DNA from: Gammaproteobacteria bacterium
Lineage (GTDB): Bacteria; Pseudomonadota; Gammaproteobacteria; JAJFKG01
Reading direction: 5' to 3'
Assembly (NCBI GenBank): GCA_021773335.1
Contig: JAJFKG010000023.1
Span: 1 to 62,574, forward strand
DNA: 62,574 nt
Under the pieces are notes generated by a model. That model ran no database searches, was not told the origin of the DNA, and worked only from the letters and a program-made list of their open reading frames with translations. Of the stretch, positions 1 through 8,263 are shown in pieces. Every line of letters starts with the position of its first letter. The first letter of the stretch is position 1. The translations under genes were made by a program, and so were the position numbers.

Positions 1-621
1 TACCTCCTATTGAAGGATGGCACTGTGGTCGGTGTATCGACTATCTTTGACGTATTTTGCGCCGCTGGCGAAGCCAGATGTCCCTCACCAGCGGCACTCA
101 TTAAGCTCAGTCAACAACTCGATAGCGATACCGACAAGAAACCCGCAGACTATCTCATCCGCCATTGTCACGAAGGCACCTTTGTGTTTTACGCTTCTCG
201 CCCAGCAGGACACAATGCACGACACTTATTGATAAAACTGGAGCAAGTCAGTATCAAGGCGATGCGCCTATTGTGCCCCTTGATAAAGACAATACACCCA
301 CCCAGCGCCAATCTATTCATTATAAACAATGCCAAGTTACGCGAACGTGTGCTTTTAGCGCCGCAGGGGCCACAGCCCAGCTTAACCGCCAAAGAGTGTG
401 AATGTTTGCACTATGCCGCCCAAGGCTTAACGGCAGCGCGGATCGGTAAGGCCATGCACAACAGCCAACATACCATCACGGGCCATCTGCAAACGATAAA
501 GCGCAAACTAGGGGCCATGACGATTGGTGAAGCACTTTTTTATTCGCTCTATTTAGGTGTGATGGATCCCTTAACAGGCGGCACTGCACGAATGGCTAAT
601 CAACACAGGCGAGTTGAGTAA
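1..621 (+). CDS. LuxR-family HTH transcriptional regulator (5' end outside window)
   Basis: The reading frame is open from base 1, before the first possible start (TTG at 10), so the N-terminus very probably lies outside the window. The visible part is about 206 residues. The C-terminal third is a LuxR/GerE helix-turn-helix: 'LTAKECECLHYAAQGLTAARIG' region followed by 'SQHTITGHLQTIKRKLG', near residues 122-175 counted from the TTG. The preceding region is not a recognisable receiver domain and could be a PAS-like sensor, as in many Legionellales LuxR regulators. It would bind DNA as a transcription factor; its targets are unknown. Family is confident, ligand and targets are not. Confidence 0.75.
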   Translation, partial: YLLLKDGTVVGVSTIFDVFCAAGEARCPSPAALIKLSQQLDSDTDKKPADYLIRHCHEGTFVFYASRPAGHNARHLLIKLEQVSIKAMRLLCPLIKTIHPPSANLFIINNAKLRERVLLAPQGPQPSLTAKECECLHYAAQGLTAARIGKAMHNSQHTITGHLQTIKRKLGAMTIGEALFYSLYLGVMDPLTGGTARMANQHRRVE

Positions 622-893
622 ATGACGATGCTGGCCAAAACAACTCGGAACAAACCTACTTCTATTGTGCGGCTATTTGGCAGCATCAACAGCGCAAGAA
701 TACGAGGCTATTGACAATTGTATGGGGACGTATTCTAATGAGTGCTGCCATGCCAGCATGGCAAATACAGCGTGCAGCCCAGGTGCGACAAACACCCAAA
801 CTGCACTAACCAGACATGGCAAACGCACTCAAACTTAACCAATTAGCTTTCAATTTTTTCAATCTGCTTTCCGCGCGACTTAAATTATGGCAA

Positions 894-1457
894 TTATTCT
901 TGGGTAGCTTTATCGTTGACGAAGCGATAGTAAACTGAGCGTGAAATCCCTACTGCTTTGCAGATTTGGTTTACGGACATATCATCAGACCGCCTAAAAG
1001 CATTAATCATCTTTGCCATTTCGGGAGTGATCGCTTTGGGACGACCACCTTTGCGACCTTTTTCACGAGCCGAGTCTAGTCCTGCTTTAATTCGCTCACG
1101 AATTAATTCCCGCTCCATTTCAGAAAAGGCGGCACAAATGTTGAAAAGTAACATCCCCATTGGTGTTGTCGTATCAAGGTTATTTTCTAGTGCGACAAAT
1201 TCTATGCCTTTTGATTTAAATTCATTGATCAGCTCTACCAGCTTTATCATACGACGCCCCAGTCGATCTAACCGCACAACGCAGACAACATCACCTTTGC
1301 GCAGCTTCGCCAAAAGTACTTTTAACTGCGGTCGGTTATCATTGGCACCAGAAATTTTTTCTTTAAATATTTCGTCACAGCCAGCCGTTTGTAGCTTTCT
1401 AACTTGCACGTCTAAGCTTTGCTCATTTTTTGAGACACGCGCATAACCAAATTTCAT
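894..1457 (-). CDS. Serine recombinase (resolvase/invertase family)
   Basis: A 187-residue serine site-specific recombinase. The N-terminal catalytic domain begins 'MKFGYARVSKNEQSLDVQ', with nucleophile Ser9. The 'VVRLDRLGRR' arginine motif and the E-helix 'FSEMERELIRERIKAGL' follow, then 'KGRKGGRPK', and a C-terminal Hin/resolvase HTH ending '..VNQICKAVGISRSVYYRFV'. Length matches Tn3-type resolvases and Hin-type invertases (about 180-200). It is divergent from the toxin-antitoxin pair across a 250-bp gap carrying inverted repeats that could be its recombination site. No transposase accompanies it, so it may be a solitary resolvase left by a plasmid or transposon. Whether it resolves or inverts cannot be told from sequence. 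Confidence 0.92.
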   Translation of the reverse strand: MKFGYARVSKNEQSLDVQVRKLQTAGCDEIFKEKISGANDNRPQLKVLLAKLRKGDVVCVVRLDRLGRRMIKLVELINEFKSKGIEFVALENNLDTTTPMGMLLFNICAAFSEMERELIRERIKAGLDSAREKGRKGGRPKAITPEMAKMINAFRRSDDMSVNQICKAVGISRSVYYRFVNDKATQE

Positions 1458-1482
1458 TTTATCCTCTCAAACTCATAATTTC

Positions 1483-1613
1483 GTCCCAAAAACATTAAAA
1501 TACTGGCATTTCGGAACAATATGTATTGGAATTAGTTTTGGGACTGTATTTTGCTGCCTTAAGATGCAATTAGCAAGGTAATCAGAGTGTATTCCAAAAA
1601 CAGATGTTTTTGG
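1483..1613. promoter_or_regulatory. Inverted repeats between resolvase and TA genes (candidate res site or operator)
   Basis: Two inverted-repeat pairs share the core CCAAAA(A)C. Pair one is GTCCCAAAA at 1483-1491 with TTTTGGGAC at 1536-1544. Pair two is a perfect 20-bp palindrome at 1594-1613 with 9-bp arms (CCAAAAACA / TGTTTTTGG) around a 2-nt centre. Resolvases act at multi-subsite res sites next to their own gene, and ribbon-helix-helix antitoxins bind palindromes upstream of theirs, so either protein could be the binder. The repeats are seen directly; the assignment is inference. Confidence 0.5.
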
Positions 1614-1645
1614 CACTATTGATGTGCGTTTTCAATGCGTACAAT

Positions 1646-1674
1646 TTGCAATGCGAGAGATTATGGCGTACAAT
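1646..1674 (+). promoter_or_regulatory. Predicted sigma-70 promoter of the TA operon
   Basis: TTGCAA (1646-1651), a 17-nt spacer, then TACAAT (1669-1674), about 32 bp before the antitoxin ATG. The -10 lies in the second copy of an 11-bp direct repeat GCGTACAATTT (1637-1647 and 1666-1676), so repressor binding to the repeat would cover the promoter. A Shine-Dalgarno AAAGGAG sits just before the start codon. Confidence 0.5.
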
Positions 1675-1706
1675 TTAAATATGTACAGTTAAAGGAGAGC
1701 CTATCA

Positions 1707-2506
<800 letters not shown>

Positions 2507-2764
2507 CTCCAAGCCTTTTATCCTGAAAGGTATGTTTTTATCAGTTCTTCCACAGAGCCCCTAACGGCGCTCATGCACCATAGCTCCATGAAAGCCTTCG
2601 CCGACCACTTGCAGTTATCAGAGCGGACGGTCGAGGACTATTTCATGGCACTGCGACACAAATTCCAATGTGAAAAGACCCACGAGCTGATCCCAGCGGC
2701 ACAACGGTTGGGATTTATTGTGAATGGGCAGGTCCACAAATACGCACGTTTAACCGACAAATAG
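2507..2764 (+). pseudogene. 3' fragment of a LuxR-family regulator
   Basis: The frame opens right after a stop at 2504-2506 (shared with the toxin stop region) and ends at 2764. The recognisable part is the recognition half of a LuxR HTH: 'MKAFADHLQLSERTVEDYF' followed by 'ALRHKFQCEKTHELIPAAQ'. The sensor domain and the first HTH helices are missing. An ATG at 2573 gives only 63 residues. The fragment probably belonged to a second LuxR gene destroyed when the recombinase-TA cassette arrived or by later deletion. Confidence 0.65.
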
Positions 2765-2863
2765 TTTTCCACACCAAAACCCGGGGCAACTCCCGGGAGT
2801 CATCACGGAATGGAGACGTTACCCTAAACGCGCTATGATGCCGCGCGCTAAGGAGAAAATCCC

Positions 2864-3394
2864 ATGACACAGGACAAGGACAACACCGCCACATTGACAC
2901 CGCACCAGTGTGTAGTGGCCGCCAAGACCTTATTTGCTGAAAAAGGGTTTCATCAAACCACGATGGAAGATATCGCTCAGTGATTGAAAACGAGCAAAAG
3001 CAATCTCTACCATCACTATGAAAATAAAGGCGCGTTGGCGCAGGCCGTTCTTGCTGATTGCCAAATCACCTGGCAACAGCAATGGCAATGTATCGCTACC
3101 AGCTTGAATAATTTGGTGACACAAGCAGACGACATCTTACCTATATTGCTACCCCATAAAGATACGCTTGAACATCGCCTCGCACACCGCTTTACCTTAG
3201 AATTAAAAGGGACACATGCGTATTTTGATGCGCCGATCCGTACGTATTACATTGCCTGGCTGGATGCACTCTACAGAGTGTATCAACGGTTTGAAGAGAA
3301 GGCGCAAGCCTCCGCACGTGCACGGCAAACATTAGTCACCTTAGCGGGTGAATATATCATTACCGAGGCGCTTGGGCGGCATTTTAGGGATTAA
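2864..3394 (+). pseudogene. TetR-family regulator broken by one in-frame TGA
   Basis: The ATG at 2864 follows a good AAGGAG. Forty codons read as a TetR N-terminus ('VVAAKTLFAEKGFHQTTMEDIAQ'-type helix, given here only as a description). A TGA at 2981-2983 then interrupts the recognition helix. The same frame continues without a break as 'TSKSNLYHHYENKGALAQAV' to a TAA at 3394. A complete TetR protein of about 176 residues would result if the TGA were a sense codon (CGA to TGA is one transition). The ligand-binding half looks normal, so the inactivation appears recent. A perfect 12-bp palindrome ACTCCCGGGAGT at 2789-2800 upstream may be its operator. Confidence 0.75.
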
Positions 3395-3524
3395 CCGGCA
3401 CAATACGCGCCCACTGTGTTGTATCGCCATCATTGTCCTCCAATGTGATGTCACTACCACCTTGAATTTTGACGTAGTAATGGCCATTGTAACGGGTAAC
3501 ACCCGGCAATTTTGCCAACAGCAG
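3384..3524 (-). pseudogene. Truncated C-terminal gene remnant
   Basis: Read leftward from the inverted-repeat element, one frame stays open for about 46 codons and ends in TAA at 3384-3386. It gives a protein-like sequence including 'GVTRYNGHYYVKIQGG' and 'DITLEDNDGDTTQWARI'. The frame hits a TAG immediately inside the repeat at 3525, so the upstream part of the gene is lost. It overlaps the end of the TetR pseudogene by 11 bp. I do not recognise the family. The call rests on the composition of the frame and its abrupt end at the element. Confidence 0.4.
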
Positions 3525-3615
3525 ATTCTATAGTGAAGTGCGATAGTCTCCTGTTTGATAGTAGTTTCAACGGGTTAATACATCACTCTGAGACTATCGC
3601 ACTTCACTATAGAAT
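3525..3615. repeat. 91-bp element with perfect 26-bp terminal inverted repeats (MITE-like)
   Basis: The left arm at 3525-3550 begins ATTCTATAGTGAAGTGCG. The right arm at 3590-3615 is its exact reverse complement over 26 bp, around a 39-nt non-coding centre. It encodes nothing. Ends of the form ATTCTATAG/CTATAGAAT fit a small non-autonomous transposable element, possibly with a TA target (IS630/Tc1-type), but I cannot identify the parent IS. As RNA it would form a strong hairpin. It interrupts the minus-strand remnant at 3384-3524 and lies just upstream of the acyl-CoA dehydrogenase promoter. Confidence 0.7.
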
Positions 3616-3642
3616 ACCCACAACATCTAATAAGTTAGTGAT

Positions 3643-3671
3643 TTGAAAAATAACTAAAAAAGCACTATAAA
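3643..3671 (+). promoter_or_regulatory. Predicted sigma-70 promoter of the acyl-CoA dehydrogenase gene
   Basis: TTGAAA at 3643-3648, a 17-nt spacer and TATAAA at 3666-3671, in an AT-rich stretch about 65 bp before the start codon. The rest of the 3395-3737 gap holds the minus-strand remnant and the inverted-repeat element. Confidence 0.6.
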
Positions 3672-3737
3672 TACGCCCTAATTAAAACCATCAAAACGAA
3701 CAAAAACAGCACAAATTTTATGACATAGGATATTGTT

Positions 3738-5525
3738 ATGCCAACTTATAAAGCTCCTCTACGCGACATGCGCTTTGTGATCAATGAAGTTTTTAACGCA
3801 GAAGAACACTTGTACCAACTACCTGCTTTTAGCGAAGTCAGTGATGATTTGGTCGATGCCGTGCTGGAAGAAGCCGCCAAGATTGCTGAAACTTTATTAT
3901 TGCCACTCAATCAAACCGGTGATCAACAAGGTTGTCAATTTCATAATGGGACTGTCTCGACGCCAAAAGGCTTCAAAGCAGCCTACAAAACATTTGCCGA
4001 AGGTGGCTGGACCTCACTCACAGCCGATCCTGAGTACGGCGGGCAAGGCTTTCCTCAAATGGTTAATGTCTTAATCGAAGAAATGTTATGCTCAAGCAAC
4101 GTTGCTTTTAGTCTTTACCCTGGCCTCAGTCATGGTGCTTATTACTGCATCCATAGTCACGCCAATGATGAACTCAAACAAACCTATTTACCAAAAATTG
4201 TCGATGGCACATGGGCTGGCGTCATGTGTTTAACCGAGGCCCATTGCGGCACAGACTTGGGGTTATTGCGCACCAAAGCAATCCCGCAAACAAACGGCAG
4301 CTACAAACTCACCGGCTCTAAAATATTTATTACTGGCGGCGAACAAGACTTAACAGAAAATATCATCCATATGGTACTTGCACGCACTCCCGACGCACCA
4401 GCCGGTGTAAAAGGCATTAGTCTTTTTCTCGTACCCAAATTTCTCGTTAAGGATGATGGTTCACTTGGTGCGCGCAATGGTGTGCACTGTGGTTCTATCG
4501 AACACAAGATGGGAATTAAAGGCTCTTCCACTTGTGTCATGAATTACGAAGATGCCACGGGCTTTTTAATCGGTGAACTCAACCAAGGCTTAAGCGCAAT
4601 GTTTACCATGATGAACACAGAACGCTTAGCAATTGGCTTAGAAGGTTTAGGACTTGCTGAAATCGCTTACCAAAATGCGGCCACCTACGCTAAAGAGCGT
4701 CGGCAAGGCCGCGCCGCTGATGACACCGAAGCCTCCGCTAGCAATGCCGATCCAATTATCGTGCATCCCGATGTGCGTCGCATGTTGTTAACGATGAAAG
4801 CCCTCAATGAAGGTGCGCGCGCGCTCGCAAGCTGGGTGGCCATGCAAGTTGATTACAGTAAATACCATACTGACGAAACTACCCGCAACCAAGCTGAAGC
4901 TTGTATCGCCCTACTCACCCCCGTCGTCAAAGCCTTTTTTAGTGACTATGGCTTTGACGCCTGTAACCTCGGATTACAAGTCTATGGTGGTCATGGTTAT
5001 GTAGCGGAGTGGGGGATGGAGCAGTTCGTACGTGATGCGCGTATCGCGCAAATCTATGAAGGAGCAAATGGCATTCAAGCGTTAGATTTAACGCGGCGCA
5101 AACTCATTGCCAGCAAAGGCAAGCTATTAGAAAGCTTCATCACGCCGGTGCAAACATTCCTAATTGCCAACAGAGATGATGCAGAGTTAGCTGCATTTAT
5201 CCAACCACTAGACGGTGCGTTACAAGATTTACAGACAGTTAGCCAATGGCTATTAAAAGCAGCTGACAGTGATCCCAATGCCGCCGGCGCAGCGTCTAAC
5301 GATTATTTACACCTACTTGGCTTAGTCTCCTTAGCCTTCATGTGGGCACAAATGGCTAAAGTAGCGCAGCAACAGCTTGCCAATGATAATGACGGCTTTT
5401 ATACGGCAAAACTACAAACTGCGCGCTTTTTCATGCAGCGCTTGCTGCCTCGCACAAAAGCGCTGGCTGCGTCTTTGCAGTCTGGTAGTGATGTTTTGAT
5501 GGCGCTGGATGAGCGCGCGTTTTAG
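3738..5525 (+). CDS. Acyl-CoA dehydrogenase (about 600-residue type)
   Basis: A 595-residue FAD-dependent acyl-CoA dehydrogenase that would introduce the alpha-beta double bond of acyl-CoA thioesters in fatty-acid beta-oxidation. Visible family features are the N-terminal helical extension 'MPTYKAPLRDMRFVINEV', the FAD/substrate loop 'CLTEAHCGTDLG' (about residue 162), 'GSKIFITGGEQ', and 'YGGHGY..EWGMEQFVRDARI' followed by 'YEGANGIQALDL', which contains the likely catalytic glutamate. The extra C-terminal domain of about 130 residues is typical of the long family members and not of the 380-residue mitochondrial type. It is monocistronic and ends 4 bp inside the convergent lipoprotein gene. 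Chain-length preference is unknown. Confidence 0.93.
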   Translation: MPTYKAPLRDMRFVINEVFNAEEHLYQLPAFSEVSDDLVDAVLEEAAKIAETLLLPLNQTGDQQGCQFHNGTVSTPKGFKAAYKTFAEGGWTSLTADPEYGGQGFPQMVNVLIEEMLCSSNVAFSLYPGLSHGAYYCIHSHANDELKQTYLPKIVDGTWAGVMCLTEAHCGTDLGLLRTKAIPQTNGSYKLTGSKIFITGGEQDLTENIIHMVLARTPDAPAGVKGISLFLVPKFLVKDDGSLGARNGVHCGSIEHKMGIKGSSTCVMNYEDATGFLIGELNQGLSAMFTMMNTERLAIGLEGLGLAEIAYQNAATYAKERRQGRAADDTEASASNADPIIVHPDVRRMLLTMKALNEGARALASWVAMQVDYSKYHTDETTRNQAEACIALLTPVVKAFFSDYGFDACNLGLQVYGGHGYVAEWGMEQFVRDARIAQIYEGANGIQALDLTRRKLIASKGKLLESFITPVQTFLIANRDDAELAAFIQPLDGALQDLQTVSQWLLKAADSDPNAAGAASNDYLHLLGLVSLAFMWAQMAKVAQQQLANDNDGFYTAKLQTARFFMQRLLPRTKALAASLQSGSDVLMALDERAF

Positions 5526-6484
5526 CTGCTCCGTGCTTGTGAATATTCTGTTTGAAACGGCTTTTCTAATACAACTTTATCGATTTGTATCGCCATAGGG
5601 GGCTGAGTTTTATTGGATGCAGTGAAGCTTGCCTGGCGAACAGAACGAGCTTTACTCATTGTTCTCAAGCCGGTATGTAGCGTGCGCACATGTGGAGATT
5701 GGGTGGGCACATTGAACTCGCGCACACTTGAGCTAGGGCCAACAGGCTGTTGACGCTGGGTAGGTTGTTTAACTCTCCGTGTATTGCTTGGATACGTATC
5801 TTTGAGCATTTCGTTAATACTTTTCCTCGGCTTAGAATAGGAATGTACTCTTGGTTGGCGCGGGCTATTGCGCACCACAAAGCGCGTTAGTTGTGGCAGC
5901 AATTTTGTCACTGCTTGGTTAGCCGCAATCACCCCACCATAAGGTGTTTGACTGCTAGCTGGCACAGCAATATCGAAACGCTTCGTCGCGATTATGCGCT
6001 GGCTATAGCCAGCGACTAATTGTGCTTGCACACTCAACTGTTCGACGCTGGGTTTGTGCATGAAATCTTGTTGTAAACGCACAACGTCCGTCGATAAGCG
6101 CAAATCAAACGTACTGGTAAATGGTGCAGCGGCAACCGCTTTATAACGCCCGGTCTTTGCCAGTGACTGCACAATGAGTGGCTGTAACATCAATGCTGGT
6201 GGGGCTGTCCAACTGTTTTGACTAAAGTAACTCAATTGATATGGCTTTTCGATATAGGCCATCTGTGCACTGCCGAATCCAGGGCTAGCACGCGGTATAT
6301 CGACTAATAATGTCAGTGGTGTAGCTCTAGCACGCATACTCTTCGCTACCGGTGCACTTAAAGTATAAGTCGCTACAGGTGACACAGAAACAGGTTTTAA
6401 TACCGAGCATGCTCCCAGCAACAGCGCACTGAATACGAGAATAACACTTATTTTGATGCGCTGTTTTAATTCCATAATATCCAC
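5522..6484 (-). CDS. ABC-type transport auxiliary lipoprotein (PqiC/ABC_trans_aux family)
   Basis: A 320-residue lipoprotein with an N-terminal hydrophobic signal and lipobox LLGAC (Cys26). A PqiC-like domain follows: 'YTLSAPVAK', 'LLVDIPRASPGF', 'YIEKPYQLSYFSQNSWTAPP' and 'LMLQPLIVQSLAKTGRYKAV'. It is the last gene of the Mla-type operon, where such lipoproteins are thought to bridge the MCE protein to the outer membrane. After about residue 205 there is an extra Ser/Arg/Gln-rich tail of about 115 residues that ordinary members (about 190-210 residues) lack. A second ATG three codons in is possible. The 3' end overlaps the convergent acyl-CoA dehydrogenase by 4 bp. Confidence 0.82.
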   Translation of the reverse strand: MDIMELKQRIKISVILVFSALLLGACSVLKPVSVSPVATYTLSAPVAKSMRARATPLTLLVDIPRASPGFGSAQMAYIEKPYQLSYFSQNSWTAPPALMLQPLIVQSLAKTGRYKAVAAAPFTSTFDLRLSTDVVRLQQDFMHKPSVEQLSVQAQLVAGYSQRIIATKRFDIAVPASSQTPYGGVIAANQAVTKLLPQLTRFVVRNSPRQPRVHSYSKPRKSINEMLKDTYPSNTRRVKQPTQRQQPVGPSSSVREFNVPTQSPHVRTLHTGLRTMSKARSVRQASFTASNKTQPPMAIQIDKVVLEKPFQTEYSQARSS

Positions 6485-6544
6485 TTCATTGGGCCAAACA
6501 CAACATCACGGCAAAAAGCTTGCAATTTTGTGTGCTGTCACCTG

Positions 6545-7432
6545 TTATTTTTCTCCAGGTCCTGGCGGCTTCGGTTGTCTTCCTCGCACTAACATAGAGG
6601 GATTTTGATTGAGTTCTTTGCTCAAATGTTCTAAATTATTTGTCAACTCCTGCATGTTGACCATCAAGCTCGTCGCCTGTGGAATAAACTGCGTCGACAA
6701 CGTTTGCATCGCTACCTGTCCGTCAACCATGGTCCTATCAACGCTATCGCCCGCCTTACCGAGTTTATTACCCATCGAAGTTAATGAGTCAGCGGCCTGG
6801 CGTAATTGCTCAATCGTTTGCGGAAATTGTTGGCTTGCCACTTCAGTATTACGTGAAATCTTTTTGATATATGCCAAGCTCTGCTGCAACTCTTGCAAAC
6901 TATTTTTTAAGGCAGTGCGATTTTCTTCATCGAGCACTGAGTTAATACTAGCACTCACGGTACTTAAATTTGTAGTTAATTCTTTAATAGAAGTGTCCAA
7001 GCGATCCATGAAAGATGGCTCTGAAATAATCACAGGATAACGTTGGCCCGCTTGAGGCAACAGCGGAGGTGAATCAGGTGAGCCTCCCTGCAACCCCATA
7101 TAGGCCACCCCAGTTAACCCCTGCACCATTAATATAGAACGTGTTGCTTCTGTGATGGGGGTGCCTTGTTCAATATCAAGCAACAAGGCAACTTGCTTGG
7201 GGTGACGAGGCCGCAACTTGATTGATTCGACAAACCCCACATCAACACCATTATATTTAACTGCGGAATTAACGCTTAATCCCGCCACTGATTCATTCAT
7301 ATAGGTGATGTATTTGTTATAACGCTTATGCGGGGATAGCCCTTCACCCAGCCATACAGCGATAGTGATCAAGGCCACGCCTAGAAAGATGACAAACATG
7401 CCAACAATTGTGTAATTGACCTTAGATCCCAT
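6545..7432 (-). CDS. mlaD: MCE/MlaD-family lipid-binding protein
   Basis: A 295-residue MCE protein with one N-terminal membrane anchor ('YTIVGMFVIFLGVALITIAVW'-like stretch, residues about 7-27). A single MCE domain follows ('YMNESVAGLSVNSAVKYNGV', 'VGFVESI', 'GLTGVAYMGLQGG'), then a long alpha-helical coiled region. By family it forms a periplasmic hexamer that carries phospholipids between the inner membrane ABC complex and the outer membrane. It lies 9 bp after the ATPase and 60 bp before the lipoprotein gene, all on one strand. Confidence 0.92.
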   Translation of the reverse strand: MGSKVNYTIVGMFVIFLGVALITIAVWLGEGLSPHKRYNKYITYMNESVAGLSVNSAVKYNGVDVGFVESIKLRPRHPKQVALLLDIEQGTPITEATRSILMVQGLTGVAYMGLQGGSPDSPPLLPQAGQRYPVIISEPSFMDRLDTSIKELTTNLSTVSASINSVLDEENRTALKNSLQELQQSLAYIKKISRNTEVASQQFPQTIEQLRQAADSLTSMGNKLGKAGDSVDRTMVDGQVAMQTLSTQFIPQATSLMVNMQELTNNLEHLSKELNQNPSMLVRGRQPKPPGPGEK

Positions 7433-7441
7433 CGACTGGAA

Positions 7442-8263
7442 TTATCCTTTATCGTTGTATTTTTTCTGTGCAGCCTGTGCGCGCGGGCCAGAAAAATATT
7501 CCTTAACAATTGGTTGTTGTGACCCAACCAACTCTGACATCGTGCCAAGACATAATAACTTGCCTTCACCTAAGAATGCCACTCGATCTGCAACCCGCCA
7601 CAAAGTATCTAAATCATGCGTCACCATAACGATCGTTAGCCCCAAATTTTCTTTGAGCTGCAGTACTAACTCATCCAAGCCACTCGCACCTTGTGGATCC
7701 AAACCCGCCGTTGGTTCATCTAAAAACAATAACTGGGGATCTAGCGCAAGTGCTCGCGCCAATGCCGCGCGTTTTTGCATACCACCACTTAATTCGGCCG
7801 GGTATTTTATTGCCGCATCAGCGTCTAAGCCAGTCATCACAATCTTGAGCAAGGCTAATTCATGGATCAATTTTTTGCTTAAGGCCGTATGTTCAAATAA
7901 CGGAAAAGACACATTTTCTAATAAAGTCAGTGAGCTGAATAAAGCACTATGTTGGAAGGTTACCCCCCAATTACGCTCTAATGATCGCAATTCTGTGGGG
8001 CCATAGCTGGTGATTTCACGTCCAAGCATGTTGATGGTACCCTCGGTAGGGCGCTGCAACATAATAATGTTGCGTAAGAGCGTAGATTTACCAGTACCGC
8101 TACCGCCAACAATCGCTAAAATTTCGCCCGGAAAAATATCCAAATCAATACCATCGTGTACCCACTGACCGCCTAAATAGGTACGTAAACCGCGTATCTC
8201 GATGATCGGCTCACCAGGCTGCTGATTGTCAGTAAATAGGCTGTCCATTACATATCCGACCAA
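7442..8263 (-). CDS. mlaF: Mla-type ABC transporter ATP-binding protein
   Basis: A 273-residue ABC ATPase with Walker A 'GGSGTGKST', signature 'LSGGMQKRAALARAL', Walker B 'LLFLDEPTAGLDP' and H-loop 'MVTHD'. 'SGGMQKR' and the position between an MlaE permease and an MCE protein identify the MlaF/Ttg2A group, not a general exporter. It would power lipid movement through the cytoplasmic face of the inner membrane. Its start overlaps the end of the permease gene by 16 bp, implying translational coupling. Confidence 0.94.
   Translation of the reverse strand: MVGYVMDSLFTDNQQPGEPIIEIRGLRTYLGGQWVHDGIDLDIFPGEILAIVGGSGTGKSTLLRNIIMLQRPTEGTINMLGREITSYGPTELRSLERNWGVTFQHSALFSSLTLLENVSFPLFEHTALSKKLIHELALLKIVMTGLDADAAIKYPAELSGGMQKRAALARALALDPQLLFLDEPTAGLDPQGASGLDELVLQLKENLGLTIVMVTHDLDTLWRVADRVAFLGEGKLLCLGTMSELVGSQQPIVKEYFSGPRAQAAQKKYNDKG

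Noticed and set aside
618..809. A stop-free frame of about 63 codons after the first LuxR gene
   Set aside because: It has no start codon at its head and no ribosome site, and I recognise no family. It could be a remnant but cannot be supported. The remaining 810-893 sequence shows nothing.
7416..8006. A 196-codon plus-strand frame across mlaF
   Set aside because: It is antisense to a clear ABC ATPase, with no start signal and a Ser/Asn-rich nonsense composition.
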